From positions 1-64,000 of the forward strand of contig WPDH01000236.1 of NCBI GenBank assembly GCA_019137255.1: a stretch of 64,000 nucleotides of DNA. Reading direction: 5' to 3'. Source of the stretch: Corinectria fuckeliana. Lineage: Eukaryota > Ascomycota > Sordariomycetes > Hypocreales > Nectriaceae. The notes under the pieces were generated by a model. The model did not search any database and was not told where the DNA came from. It worked only from the letters and a program-made list of their open reading frames with translations. Below are positions 52,759 to 62,945 of the stretch, in pieces. A program made the translations under genes and the position numbers. The first letter of the stretch is position 1. Each line of letters begins with the position of its first letter.

Positions 52759-53649
52759 TCATGCTGCCTCAAGCAGACCCTCCTTCCGGAGATATGCGCG
52801 ACGGTCTCGATAGAGTCGCGCTAGCCACGAGATGCCGTTCCACATCGAGTGTCTGGTATAATCCAGCGGCTTGTCAAACGACGTCATCTCCAAATCCACG
52901 CTTATTATCTTGTCCTCCACGAGCAGAAAGTTTCCAAGCTGGGGATCCTCGTGAGTCACGCCAAAACTCTAAGGGCGCGGTAGCACTCCTGGAGCAACCG
53001 TGACAGATCTTCGAGATCCAGCGTCGCGCCCGCCGGCTCGGCCAGAGATACGCCACCAGCATCCTGGATGATGATTGCCCTTGCGCCGTTGAACCGAACC
53101 TCACCGTGGTAAGCGGGGACCACTACACCTTGGAGAGGTTTGAGCCGCTTATACGCTTGGATTTCTACCGCCATGAGTTCCTCGGCATCCCCATATTCTT
53201 CGTCCTTTGCTTCTCTCTCCCGCTTGAGAATAATGTTGGTGGGTAGGAACCACTCAGGGAAGACGGATTTGATGCAGGACTGGGCCCAACGGGGAACAAA
53301 GCCGGCCACGAAGCCGATGATGCGCTGCACCGGCAACTGATGTATACGCAAGCGCCACACATTTGGGTGAGCGGGATCAACACGTCTACCAGTAGCAGAT
53401 ATGAGGCGAGTGCGAAATCGAAAGCGCTAGTTTCAAGAAAATAAGACCAACGTGTATATGCAAGGGGGGGGTTTCGTATTGAATTACTACTGTATCTAGT
53501 GGCGACGCGGGGCCTGGTGTACCGGCCGTCGGTAAGCGGTAGCGCTCTGGCTCACCTGGTATCTTGTACTTGGGCAGTTGAACGCCTTCAGTCTGTTGAG
53601 GCGGGGGCGGGGGCGGGGGCTCGTCGGCGATGAAGCTGTAGTCATCCAT
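52759..53649 (-). pseudogene. Kinase-like gene with one frameshift
   Basis: Exon 1 is 53649-53452 and begins MDDYSFIADEPPPPPPP. Exon 2 starts at 53336 after a 115-bp intron in phase. The product follows a fungal kinase-like family: LPVQRIIGFVAGFV, SVFPEWFLPTNIILKRERE, AYKRLKPLQGVVVPAYHGEV, AIIIQDAGGVSLAEPAG, and LLQECYRALRV. At 52963-52966 the minus strand has TTTT where five T would keep the frame. One base is missing, so the protein ends as VLA-stop. In the next frame the rest is intact: FGVTHEDPQLGNFLLV (catalytic loop HxD...N), IISVDLEMTSFD, SWLARLYRDRRAYL. A single recent indel is therefore the only defect seen. A sequencing error in the homopolymer is possible. It is transcribed divergently from the Zn2Cys6 gene. 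Confidence 0.7.
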
Positions 53650-54312
53650 GTTTAAGGAGGTTGGAGCAGAGACTGACAATGATGCTGTCCGAGGGAAATT
53701 CGACGGATGATTAATCAATGACCTTGGCCACACTAGTACATTTTCATCATGTGCTCCTACGGCTATACCTCGGTACTCAACCCAGTGGCTGACTACCCAT
53801 AGAAGTACAGTTAAAATGACATACTACTTTACAAAGGAGGGTGGGTTCCTTTATTGAGGTGTGCTGATCTTGAACGCCTTATGGGGTCAACGTTTCCCGC
53901 TTCGAAAACGGTCAGGATGCTGTTCATTGGCGCCATTGAGTCTTTGGGATCTTGCATGAGGAAAGATGGTGGGGCGCCCGACGGCCTGTCATCCATGACG
54001 ACTGTTGAAGATACGCGTAAACCATATTCATCGGTCATAATTAGGGGAAGTTTCGCCTCGGAAGGTAACGAGCAAGCCTCACTTCGTCTGGTGGCATGAC
54101 TGGCTGTTGAAGGGAAGTCATGGTATCATGAACCGCCGGGAGGGGGGTCTCCAGCCCCGCTATCCAGGCTGAGTTCGTTTAGAAGACTAAGCCGTGTACG
54201 GTGGAGCCAATGGAATGGGCGGGCGTGGCGGGTGGAGTCGGAGGAAGAACGGATATTTCATAGCGTCGCCTCTCCGCTTCTCCACTGATCAACTCCGCCA
54301 CAACACCACAAC
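53650..54312. promoter_or_regulatory. Divergent promoter region, kinase-like / Zn2Cys6
   Basis: Upstream of both 53649 (minus) and 54313 (plus). 53655-53735 recurs at 57073-57147 (ggttggagcagagac, gatgatt.atcaatg), so the proximal kinase promoter was duplicated to the far side of the transcription factor gene. Confidence 0.55.
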
Positions 54313-56852
54313 ATGGACGACAACAGCGCGCGCACCAGCCAGCTTCGCCCAGCCTGCGCCGAGTGCCATCGCAGGAAGCAGAAAGTGCGTCACACCTTGG
54401 GCTCCTCACGCACTGCAGGTTGATGCCTCAGTGCCGTTGGACCCTTCGCCGCTCACCCAGCCCTGTAGTCCAGCCGCTCACCGCCCGCAGTGCAACCGCG
54501 AATGGCCTTGCAACCAATGTCAGAAACGCAAGGTCGCCGACAAATGCCGCTTCATCCTGCCCAACCCGGCCACCTCGGTGTCGGAATCGTCCACCCCGGG
54601 CAGCCACAAGAAGCGTTCGCTCGATGACGACGATGTTGGCGAATTTGAAGTCTCCGAGCCGGAAGAGGGCGACGGCGACGGCGCCAGCGACGGCGACAGC
54701 GACCCAGGCTTGGAGGATATGGGATACATTGCTGGCCCCCTGTTTGAGTCTCTCAACATCGGTACCAAGGTAGGTTACGAAGCCGTGATGATTGCCTTGG
54801 AAGCCTACTGACTCATTCTTAGAAGGAAAAGAAACATTTGGCTGATCTGACCTGGGTTCACCCTGACACTTGTCCGCAGCTTGGGCATGCCCTCAGCGTC
54901 CTTCCTTCTCGCCCCAAAATGGGTGAGTGGGATTCGTCATGGAAATTGCGCGTGTAGACTGACACATTCACTCAGATACCCTTATCCGGAGCTTCCTCGA
55001 CAACGCCAACTACCATTACTACATCGTCTATCCGCCCATCTTCCTGCACGAGTATCAGACATGGTGGAATCGAAGGTCCAACAATCAACAACTCTCGCTC
55101 CAATGGACCATACTCTTGGTCATGGTCTGCGCTTGTGCCACGCAGCATCTCGATGTCGACGCGGAAGCCATCTTCGAGGTTGACCCGGTTGAGACTGCGG
55201 ATAAACTAAGCAAGGAGTATCACAAAACTGGTACAGATCTCGGCAGGTTGATCCCCACTGGTCATTGCCACATTCTCAACATTCAATGGATGCTTCACTC
55301 CATCTATTGGTACAAAGCTGAAGCGAGGTTCGTCGAAGCTTGGCACGTTTTGGGGGCTGCTATTCGGGAAGCCTACGAGCTAGGTAAGAGACCTTCATTC
55401 TGCTATGTTTCGTTTTCTAACACTGTAACCCAAGGCCTCCACAGACCTGCAATTGCAGAGGGTCTGTCCGAGCTCGAGCGCGAGAAACGCCGCAGAGTGT
55501 GGTGTATTCTGAGTTGCTGGGACTGGTGAGTCCTGCCAATCTTATTCTTGCTGCTGAGGAAGTACTGACGGAATCCTAGGCAATTCGCTTCTGGCCTTGG
55601 CCGACCGACAATCATTGATCACACAGATGTCAATGTGGAGCCCGTAAATCTTGCTTTGGACGACACCTCGCCTTCGCCACTGCTGCACTTGAAACTGCAA
55701 TCAGAAGTCGTCACTCAACTTGCAGCGCGATGGTCTACGCCTAAAAATATCAAGTCACCCAGCGAAGTTCAAGAGTATAAGCATATACTTGAAGAATGGT
55801 TACACTCTTTCCCTGCAGTATTCGATGTCGACAAACCGGATACGTCCAAGGACCACGAGCTCTCATGGATCGTCTATCATCGATTCTACCTCCATACAAT
55901 GGCATATCTCATGATTGTCAATCCGATGCGAACATACATGGCTCAAACGTATACCAAATTATCTGCAAGGGATGTATTGGAAGTTCGAGCAGACTCCATA
56001 TATTATTCTTTGAGAAATATGGACACTACCATGCGATGGGCTGAGCAAGTTTCACACCGAAACGCTAGGTTTCACTTCATCATCTTCTCTCTTTTTGACA
56101 CGGCAGCCGTTCTTTCCACTGCAATTATCAAGGACGAAGACAATACCATCCCAAGGCGGGAAGAAATCATAGAATCAGTCTACAGCGCGGTCCGGTTGCT
56201 AAAGCGCCTCAAAGCAATATCAACAACCGCAAAAACGTCACATGATATTCTCGTCAAGATGGTACAGAGGATGCCACGGTGGCCAGCGTCTGCACGAGAC
56301 TCCCGGAAAAGACAACGTGTGGCAGTAGCTTCTGAAGCCGCATCGATCAGCAACCAGAGCACCGAGAGCTTACCTCCTCCGTCATCCAGCGCTTCATATG
56401 CTCAAGCTGTCGAATCACAGTCAAGTTCGCCAAGCAACTGGGCGAGCGACGAGAGTGTGCGAGGTGGGACAATTCCACGAAGCAATTACCCTGACCACGA
56501 TTACCATGACAACGCCACATATGTCCAAGACGCCTCTACACTCGCTGAAGGGTATTCGAAGTCTCAGGCATCCTTCTACAGTGGTCCTGTGCTGCCTGTG
56601 CTGCCTCAGGTGCCCGACCAAGTACCATCCCTAAGTGCCGGTATCCACGACACAGTCCAAGGCGGCGGCCTTGATACAATGGCGCAGCCTGATCCAAACA
56701 TGGGCGGATTTGTACCGTATGCGGACTTCAAGGCGTCGTGGCTTGAACAGGACCAGAAGTTTGGACACATCACAGCTGCCGAGTTGGGCGACTTTTCTCA
56801 GCTGTGGGACTGGCGGAGTTTGAATTTGGATTTCATGATGAGCTCAACATAG
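54313..56852 (+). CDS. Zn2Cys6 fungal transcription factor
   Basis: Six exons: 54313-54384, 54491-54769, 54823-54922, 54976-55383, 55435-55525 and 55580-56852. All junctions are GT-AG and in phase, giving 740 residues. The binuclear cluster uses C15, C18, C25, C31, C34 and C43 (CAECHRRKQK, CNREWPCNQCQKRK) and is split by the first intron after K24, a common position. An acidic region (EGDGDGASDGDSD) follows. The middle homology region is present: YYIVYPPIFLHEYQTWW, WMLHSIYWYKAEARFVEAWH, EKRRRVWCILSCWDWQF and GLGRPTIIDHTDV. The C-terminal 200 residues are Ser/Pro-rich and probably activating. No defect seen. Its targets are unknown and no metabolic cluster adjoins it. Confidence 0.9.
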
Positions 56853-57450
56853 CCTTTGATTTTTAGTTGGGTAGTATAACCTGCCAGACATCATTCACGT
56901 TAACAACGACACTCGGATCTGAAGACGAAGTCTATATATATTTTGCGTCCAGGGGCCAGTAATAATAAAGTCCCCTGTTAGGGCACAGGCCTGCTGAGCT
57001 AGAATCTTTTATTTCCGAAACTACATAATGCTAAAGGTGGAGGTGTGAGTAGTCGTTCGCATTCACGTTGGAGGTGTTGGTTGGAGCAGAGACAGATGAT
57101 GAAGCTGCTTAATGGATGCCCGACTGATGATTGATCAATGGCCCCCAGTGGAACGTCTAGGTATCTGTTGGTGGGTGACCACCTATTATGGAAGATAAGA
57201 CCTGCCCATGAGTAAGGTGCCTTACCTTTTGGTATGGCGGGACAGTATCATGACGATGTGATGACCTAGGAGATAAGCCGGAAGTGATAAGATAAGGATT
57301 GCTTATCAGATCTTATCAGACCCATTTCATGTTTGTCAGCTATTAGTCGTCAGCTCTTCAGTTCTCGACTGTTCACGTCCGCACCACTCGGCTAGCTCTG
57401 CTCCTTATCACATCTACAACAGTCCTGATGAACGAGAACCCAAGGCAAAC
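56853..57450. other. Intergenic with promoter duplicate and LTR-like sequence
   Basis: Contains the 57073-57147 duplicate of the kinase promoter and an LTR-like sequence at 57166-57421. No gene. Confidence 0.5.
57166..57421 (+). mobile_element. Solo LTR-like sequence
   Basis: 256 bp that begin TGTTGG and end ACAACA, the usual TG...CA termini of LTRs. The first 75 bp are repeated at 51407. No 5-bp target duplication is visible (gtatc on the left, gtcct on the right), so it may have recombined or the borders may be wrong. Confidence 0.4.
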
Positions 57451-59252
57451 ATGGACCTCGAAGCCGAAATGGTAAGCAGAGATGCCGGTATCCACATCCC
57501 TAACTCCTTGTAGCTCATCATCACAGGCTGTTGGACGTGTCGCGAACACAAGGTCAAATGTGACGAGTATCGACCGGCATATCTGAACTACAGTCGCCGC
57601 GCCATCGTCTGCGATTACAACCCACGTCCTCGAAAAAGGCCACGCCGCAAGCCCTGGGAACCATCAGCCTCGTCATAAAGGCCCCAGCCGCTCGCCATAG
57701 ACCGTCACTCCGCGCAGCCGCCATCTCCGCCCTCGACTACATCTCTGGACGCTTCTTCCTCCGATGCGCTGGAGCTGGCACACGGCCTCAGCGCAGTCGG
57801 CTGGCCCTAGTCCTGAGCGCTTCTAGTGATGTCCTCCTGCGCCTGGGCGATCTCGGCGGGGCTCATACTGGCGAGATTCTGCCGGTTCTCCCGGTCGATT
57901 CGGTTCTTCTCGGCCGTCTTCAAAGTCGGCCTGCTGCTGAGAGGCATCTTGTGGTTGGGCCAGTGCGGGCTGCCTCGGCTGCCTTTGTCGAGCGGCGGGT
58001 GTCTCTCCGGCTCGAGACTGACCGGGAGGCTCTGTGCTACTACGTGCAGAACATGGTCCCGCGAATGATACCCAGGCCTCTCCGGTCGTCGTAGGGCTAC
58101 GTGCTTCAGATGTGCAGCAAGCACAGTCTCTTGGCACATGTGCTACTCCCGTATTCCATCAGGGACATGACCACTGAGAACGATACAGAGCTCACCGCGG
58201 TTGCTGTTGGCCATTACCAGGCGGCGCTCAGCATGCAGCTAGATCACGTTTCTAGCACTGTGGCTATTCATCCAGTATGAACAACAGTACGGCGACGATC
58301 CCGTCGTCTTGCAGAAGCATCTCAAAGGCGTCAAGAATGTTGCAGCTTCGCATGGATCCTCCATTCTGCCTCACAGCCTTAGAAGCGACTCGTCCTCTCT
58401 AGGCAACCCGCCCAACGATGCGGGCATTCCTTGGCACATGGACGATGCGAATGCAGCTCTGTTGGGGCGCGGGGGTGGCTTGCTGGACATGCTGATTGAC
58501 CAGCACCCGGGATCTCTGGATCGGATTGTCTAGAGCTCTACGAGTGCTGTTAAGGAGGCTTACCGTTCCCAGTACCCTCGAGGAGAAGCTCTGGATATCC
58601 CAGGTCCGGCCGCTGGAGATCCTTGACTCTCGGCTTGTACTTTTGAGACGAGCTCTTGCAAAGCCTCCCAGCGACGATCCCGCAACCAAGACACAGGACC
58701 TGACGGCACTCGGCAAAGGTATCCGGGGGATTTGAGAAGTGCGCTTTACAATGCCAACATGAGAAGGCCGGAAGCTAATGAAGCTGCTAGGAACTCTTGC
58801 CCATCATTTCACTCGCATTGTCCTCACACTCCCCTGGAGGAACTACCGCTGCTAACCTGTGTATCCCGACAGCGCACTTTCACGCCATCGTCTGTATCTA
58901 CGAGAGACAGCTCCACCAGATAACACCCAGAGTCGCTGTTAGCCACACGCTGCATTGCTGTGCCAAGCTAGCAGAGTCGACCCGCCCGGAATACTCGTTG
59001 CGCATCGCCTGGCCCATGTTTATTGCCGCCATGGAGACAGAGGACTTGTCCCACCAAGCTTGGGTGCTTGAACGGTTCCGGGCCATGCAGGGCTGTGGTG
59101 GGAATATACGCCGAGCCCGAGTCTTCATCGAGGAGCTGCTGGCAAAACAAAGGCATGCAGGGAGCAGAGTTGATTATATGACTTGGCTTACAGATGTCCA
59201 TTTTCGAAGTTTGTTCGGTAGTAGGATCTTGATGCGGCGCAAGAAGCACTAG
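57451..59252 (+). pseudogene. Second Zn2Cys6 transcription factor, ruined
   Basis: Starts MDLEAEM, then a gtaagc-type intron, then GCWTCREHKVKCDEYRPAY, LNYSRRAIVCDYNPRPRKR. In Zn2Cys6 proteins this should read ..PAC-LNC.., but both positions are Tyr (TAT 57578-57580, TAC 57587-57589). Each needs one G-to-A change in TpG context. A stop follows soon after. Later pieces of a fungal transcription factor body are found at 58138-58278 (LLPYSIRDMTTENDTELTAV) and 58873-59252 (FHAIVCIYERQLHQITPR, RIAWPMFIAAMETEDLSHQAW, DYMTWLTDVHF), in different frames with stops between. An RPAP1-like fragment lies antisense inside it. Confidence 0.7.
57807..57947 (-). pseudogene. RPAP1-like N-terminal fragment
   Basis: The minus strand reads TLKTAEKNRIDRENRQNLA then SMSPAEIAQAQEDI. 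This matches the RPAP1 N-terminal domain (RNA polymerase II-associated protein 1), where an IDxENRxxLAxMSPEEIxxAxEE helix is conserved. It stops after 46 codons, with no further RPAP1 sequence. It lies antisense within the remains of the Zn2Cys6 gene, so it was probably brought in as a fragment. Confidence 0.6.
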
Positions 59253-60374
59253 GTCTACAGCCTGTTTAGTATCCATACCCGTTGCCTGGCCACTCTGATC
59301 ACTTCCACTACCGCCTATGGCCAATTGGGTGTGGCGTTATGGAGCATTGTGAGAGTATCATGGGACGTTCAGCACACACGGTCTAGGTGCTACAACGGAG
59401 ACTACGGACCAGATCACAGCGACGGCCACGGACCACAGATCACAGATCACAGGTCATAGACTAGATCACAGACTACTGCCCACAGACCACGCATCAATAG
59501 AGGGTCTACGACCATGATCCCAGGTCTGCATCGTACATCTAGTGCCCGACAGCCCGACGAATGCCTGGTTCCTGACCCCAGATGAGAAGTTGGCTGCGGT
59601 TGAGCGAGCCAAGGACAACAGGACGGCGGCCACAAACTGGGCGTCCAGGCCTTGCCAGGTGTGGGAAGCGTTGTGCGATGTCGAACTTTGGCTTCTTGCT
59701 TGAACATGCTTGGGTCGATGCTCGTGGGCTCTGGCCTGATCGCCGTACGTCACAATTCGAGCCTGGTGCCATGCTAGATGCCTCGTTGCTGATTTGTCGC
59801 CTAGTATCGCGATGCTGCTCTTACAAGATCGCAGGGGGGATGTCACGGTATCTGTCGACATGCTTGGATGTATCTCACGACAGCTTTTCCAGGTGACGAG
59901 AAAGACGGCTCCAGGTCTCGAACGGAGGGAAAGCTCAGCCGCACTCCCGGGAGGATCATCGAGGCTGTGCAGGGCGTCATCGGCACTGAGGCGGAGAATC
60001 CACCAATAGCAGATGCAGTCTTGGGCAACCGGGCTCTTCTACCTCAGCCGGATGTCGTCGTCGGCACCACCAGAGCCTGGGTTTTCCCTTTCCATTTCCC
60101 GTGTACCAACAACGACCAAGCCGCCGGCGGTTGTCTGGGCCCCGACAGTGCGAGGACCTCGGCGGTCGAGAAATGTTTCAGGTGCTCCTGGAACTTGAAC
60201 TCCTGGACGAGTTCGTTTACCTCGCCGGTGCTTGTGGTGTTGGCGGTGGAGGAACTTCAGCGGATGCTCGCCTTGGCGAAGCGTCACAGTAGTGGTCTAA
60301 GAGGACTCCGCACTCCCTCTTCCCCTCCGCTTCAACAACACCTCGACCCTGTGCGCCACCATCTCTAGCACTCC
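59253..60374. other. No supported gene; dispersed repeat
   Basis: 59318-59450 carries the tggccaattgggtgtggc and agatcacag repeat also found at 44040-44135. Later ORFs have no recognised domain, but may include the decayed 3' end of the RecQ-like gene. Confidence 0.45.
59318..59450 (+). repeat. Dispersed repeat shared with 44040-44135
   Basis: Same order of words as the reverse complement of 44040-44135: tggccaattgggtgtggc, gttcagcaca, then tandem acagatcacagaccac-like units. Confidence 0.75.
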
Positions 60375-60870
60375 CTATACCGCGATATTCAGCCATCTGT
60401 TCGACACCGCCACCACTACCAACGCACGTACATACGAGCCCGTGATCCCCCTCCGTGCCTCCCGAACGAGGAGCTCTGCGATGTCTGCTCCGGCAGCGGT
60501 ACCCTCGCCCCGGACCACCGCGCCATGGCCGCCCCGGCCCCGTCCCATACCCGACACCCGCAGCGACAGGCTGGCGCGCCGGCATGTTCGGGTCGTGAAC
60601 TGGGCGACGGGTTCCTTGAGGGGCTTGCAGACGAGGATGGCCTGGCCAGCCTCGCCGTTCTTGTTCCTCCCGTAGCGGCCGAACTGCTGCACCATGTCGA
60701 TGATGCTGAAGGGCTCGCCGACTACCAGCACCACCGAGACCTCGGGGAAGTCGACGGCCGCGCCCAGGGAGCTAGTCGCGGCGATGACTCTGTTCATGCT
60801 GCCGGGGCTTCTCCACCGACCAAAGTTGGTGGCTCGATCGGATTCGGACAGCCTCGAGTGGTATGGGATC
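60375..60870 (-). pseudogene. RecQ-type helicase C-terminal fragment
   Basis: The minus strand reads IPYHSRLSESDRATNFGRW, then MNRVIAATSSLGAAVDFPEV, VVLVVGEPFSIIDMVQQFGR and YGRNKNGEAGQAILVCKP. This is the second RecA-like domain of RecQ helicases: YHS-LS (motif IV), VIAAT-LG-DFP (motif V) and QQ.GR.GR (motif VI, here QQFGRYGR). No motifs I-III were found in the frames immediately upstream, and a stop precedes IPYHS. Downstream the frame becomes Gly/Arg-rich. It is a fragment. RecQ-like genes are often subtelomeric in fungi, which fits but does not prove the location. Confidence 0.7.
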
Positions 60871-61379
60871 TAGTCGTTTTCCGAGGCAGCTCGCTCGTAG
60901 AGGGAGATGCTGTAAGGACGTCGTATTGCCGATGCCCTGCATGCTGCCCAGCGTGGAGATGACTCTCCGGCCGGCGTGGCTCAGGTGTGCGACGGCGAGG
61001 TCGCCGGGGAGCATGATGCAGGAAGACGAGGAGAAATCATACGACTCGTGGCAAAGGATGCTGTCAAGGCCTACGCTGTGGCCTTGAATGAAGCACAAGA
61101 AGCAGAAGGAAAAGAATGATCATGTTGAGGTCTTCACCATGTTCAAGAGGAAGGGGGTGATAGCCCTCAGGGCGCTCGCCGACGACTCCCAGCGACGCCT
61201 CGTCCGGTACGGCATCAACGCCGTCATATGGTCCGCCGATAACCCCCCGTCCATGCGCCCGTCCGTCATCTCCGTCCAGCCCGAGAGCCTGCCTAAGAAA
61301 AGCGTGGAGGACGTACGTCGCCATGCTTCAGGCCAAGCGCCCGATCGACCTCGTCAGCCAGAAATAGCCTCAAGCTGCG
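60871..61379. other. No supported gene
   Basis: Probably decayed upstream sequence of the RecQ-like fragment. No helicase motif could be confirmed. Confidence 0.4.
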
Positions 61380-62389
61380 ATGACGGCAGGGCCGACGGTG
61401 CTCGACTCAAGTCTGCTGGATGTGCCGCTGCCGCAACTCGCCAAAACGACAATATCCAGCGAGTACTGGGCCTACCGGCACCATGCTCAGCACCTCAACA
61501 ACGCGGATCTCGATCTTCAGTCGTTTTGGACATACTACAGTAAAGAACGCGCCACAGCTCTCCGCAACGGAGCCCGACACGCGGCCCTGAGATCTCACCG
61601 CGACGTGGCCGATTGCCTTTACAACCTCAAAAGCGGGATGTTGCGACAAGACATCAACGACGAAATGCGAGGGAAACTTACCGCGCCTCGCGACGGCGAA
61701 GACGAAATGCTCGACAACTCAATAGACTTGGCCGCCCGTTTACTGTTGCGGGTGAGCTTCTGCAGCTTCGCGTACGGTTCTCTGGTCGGCGTAACCTACG
61801 TTGGAGCCATAGGACCCTGGAGAGCTTGTTTCCGACTACTTTGACCCTAGAGCGGCCCAGGAGAACGTCAAGATGGAAAGGATGTCCACCGCGCGCAACC
61901 TCTGCCGCCATCGCAGGGCTAGATCTCGTCGGGACGGATAACCTGGTAGACCATCTCTGCTTGACCGATGACGATCGACGGATGCATGTCTTCAATCATG
62001 CTCGTTCCTAGAAGTCCAGCGACAGGCACGACAGAGGTTCACACACTTCCAACAACGCAATGGCCTGTAGCTGCTAACCTTTTTTCGACAGTTCCCACAC
62101 CCTACTACCCAAAGGTCTCGCAGACGAGACGTTGCAGGCACTGACACTCCTCTTCCCATCCCCAGACGTGGAGACAAGGACGTGGTTCTCCAAGTTTGCG
62201 GACGCCGACGTTGACAAATGCTTTATCCAGTGCGGGCGACTAAAGACGGATCATAGACAGACGGAAGAGTTCGGGTTTTGGAATCATCGCCCCGTCACGT
62301 TGAAGCAGGTCTTTGACGAAGCACAGCCCAAGTCTTTGTCGCAATGGTGGTACGGTGGGCGGAACGACGGTGTGCTCACATGTGGGTAG
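61380..62389 (+). pseudogene. Conserved fungal hypothetical gene, frameshifted
   Basis: Begins MTAGPTVLDSSLLDVPLPQL, then EYWAYRHHAQHLNNADLDL, RNGARHAALRSHRDVADCLY and EDEMLDNSIDLAARLLL. This is the N-terminal part of a very common unnamed ascomycete family. Later parts appear in other frames: FSGRRNLRW, then LDLVGTDNLVDHLCLTDDD, a gtagct...gacag intron-like segment, LPKGLADETLQALTLLFPS, CGRLKTDHRQTEEFGFW and TLKQVFDEAQPKSLSQWWY. At least two frame changes are needed. The C-terminal membrane segments that relatives have after SQWWY are not found. The function of the family is unknown. Confidence 0.65.
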
Positions 62390-62945
62390 GGGAGCAATGT
62401 CAATGGACTGAGTGTGATTTTCTCCTCGGCAGCTTCGGCGACATCATCTGCGTACTGTTTGGAGGGACTGGGCTTCACGACGGGTCTGATAGAGTAGTTG
62501 GCTGCACAAGACTGAGGTATGAGCCATGTAAGAGCCACGCCAATTCGATGTTGTTTCTTCTTCGAGTGAAGCCCATTGAGAACCCAAGTCATGCAGCCCA
62601 ACAAGCGTAGACGATGCAACTTCTTGAAAAACCTCCTGACATAGCCGAAGAGCTGGTTACCGTCAGCTCGGTACTTGGCCTTGGGTGCAATGTGCAGTGC
62701 AACAACCGCCATGCTCCAAATGCATGACGTTAAACTGGGCTGGCAACCTACCACATGACCGGTCCAGCACACTCGTGTCCCATCCGAGGGTGCTTCCTGA
62801 GCACGTCTCGGCATCGCCCAGCCTTTCCTGGGTCGACACTCTGAGCCGACTACATTCCAGGCCAGAGGGAACAGAATAACCCCTGTCTGTTTCTCGGGTC
62901 AATACACAGATTAGGGGCGTTGGGCGACCTTACCTTGCCTCAACC
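62390..62945. other. No gene seen
   Basis: Probably 3' flank of the minus-strand gene and decayed DNA. A minus-strand frame at 62284-62814 has no recognisable domain. Confidence 0.5.
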
